A stretch of 64,000 nt of DNA from assembly GCA_964427595.1 (NCBI GenBank), contig CAYRUQ010000001.1:36913-100912 (forward strand), read 5' to 3'. Of this stretch, positions 63,823 to 64,000 are shown one piece after another; within the stretch, counting starts at the first letter, position 1; every line of letters begins with the position of its first letter. This DNA is from Enterosoma sp964427595 (lineage in GTDB: Bacteria; Bacillota_I; Bacilli_A; RFN20; CAG-288). The position numbers and the translations under genes were made by a program. Under the pieces are notes generated by a model that saw only the letters and a program-made list of their open reading frames with translations, was not told where the DNA came from and searched no databases.

Positions 63823-64000
63823 TTGGATTCTCCTTGAATGTTCAAGCACACTCTCCGCAAGAAGATATATTAATATATTAAAAATAAATATTCCACAATA
63901 TTTTGGTTTCTAAAATTGCGCTACAAGGTCTCTGTTATTTCTCTTTGGAACTTACAATAATTATGTGTTTATAAGAGAAGTGGAGTAGTAAGTAGTTGTT
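63823..64000 (-). other. Upstream region of secA
   Basis: AT-rich leader and presumed promoter region of secA reaching the window edge. TTGTGG (plus 63894-63899 region) and nearby TATATT-like boxes are possible promoter parts, but no pair is convincing. Confidence 0.35.

Noticed and set aside
1..64000. Use of the Mycoplasma code (UGA as Trp)
   Set aside because: Many genes end in TGA at the expected length (for example oppB, oppF and the MacB-like gene), tryptophans are encoded by TGG, and prfB is present with its UGA frameshift site.

Overview
The window looks like a chromosomal piece of a low-GC, host-associated anaerobe of the Bacilli / Erysipelotrichales / former Tenericutes neighbourhood. 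Evidence: low GC, AGGAGG ribosome binding sites, YitT, YccF, DUF3899 and DUF3737 family proteins, a secA-prfB gene pair, a superoxide reductase, and very serine/threonine/aspartate-rich surface proteins. TGA is used as a normal stop throughout, and prfB carries the classical in-frame TGA frameshift site, so the code is the standard bacterial one and not the Mycoplasma code. The placement is inference from gene content; no rRNA or tRNA gene was seen.

Layout. 1-2475: 3' part of a coiled-coil protein with two inactive HNH-like modules. 2496-17864: a peptide-scavenging island (tripeptidase PepT, a 1399-residue secreted membrane-anchored subtilase, a DUF3899 protein, and the five-gene opp operon), in which OppA, OppC, OppD and OppF all carry unusual extra domains. 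18175-25461: three related serine-rich lipoproteins; the first two converge on a 553-bp non-coding element with perfect 22-bp terminal inverted repeats. 25555-33566: small genes (zinc-ribbon membrane protein, glycosyltransferase, rpmE, yccF), a 975-residue protein that reads as an inactivated helicase-nuclease, an HNH protein, a superoxide reductase without its Cys4 centre, and a TM2 protein. 33750-39612: MBL hydrolase, metG, cca, a CBS-domain protein and pyrG. 39725-43766: an AlbA_2/ATPase regulator, a decayed GH3 beta-glucosidase with a broken small membrane gene behind it, and a GntR-RCK_C (BusR-like) regulator. 44331-51205: a putative five-gene operon (membrane protein, MacB-like ABC transporter, DUF1538 membrane protein, two P-II-like proteins). 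51297-63822: a small lipoprotein, then housekeeping genes (mfd, pth, XTP/dITP pyrophosphatase, YwaF-like, Nudix, DUF3737, YitT, prfB, secA).

How it fits together. The subtilase would cut proteins outside the cell, the opp system would import the peptides, and PepT would finish them inside. The DUF1538 protein with two P-II-like partners beside a divergent BusR-like regulator looks like a nucleotide-signal-controlled transport locus. The least expected items are the inactive helicase-nuclease, the repeated dead HNH modules with an intact relative 30 kb away, the coiled-coil insertions in both Opp ATPases, the convergent terminator element, and several genes whose promoters sit so close to the start codon that their mRNAs should be leaderless.
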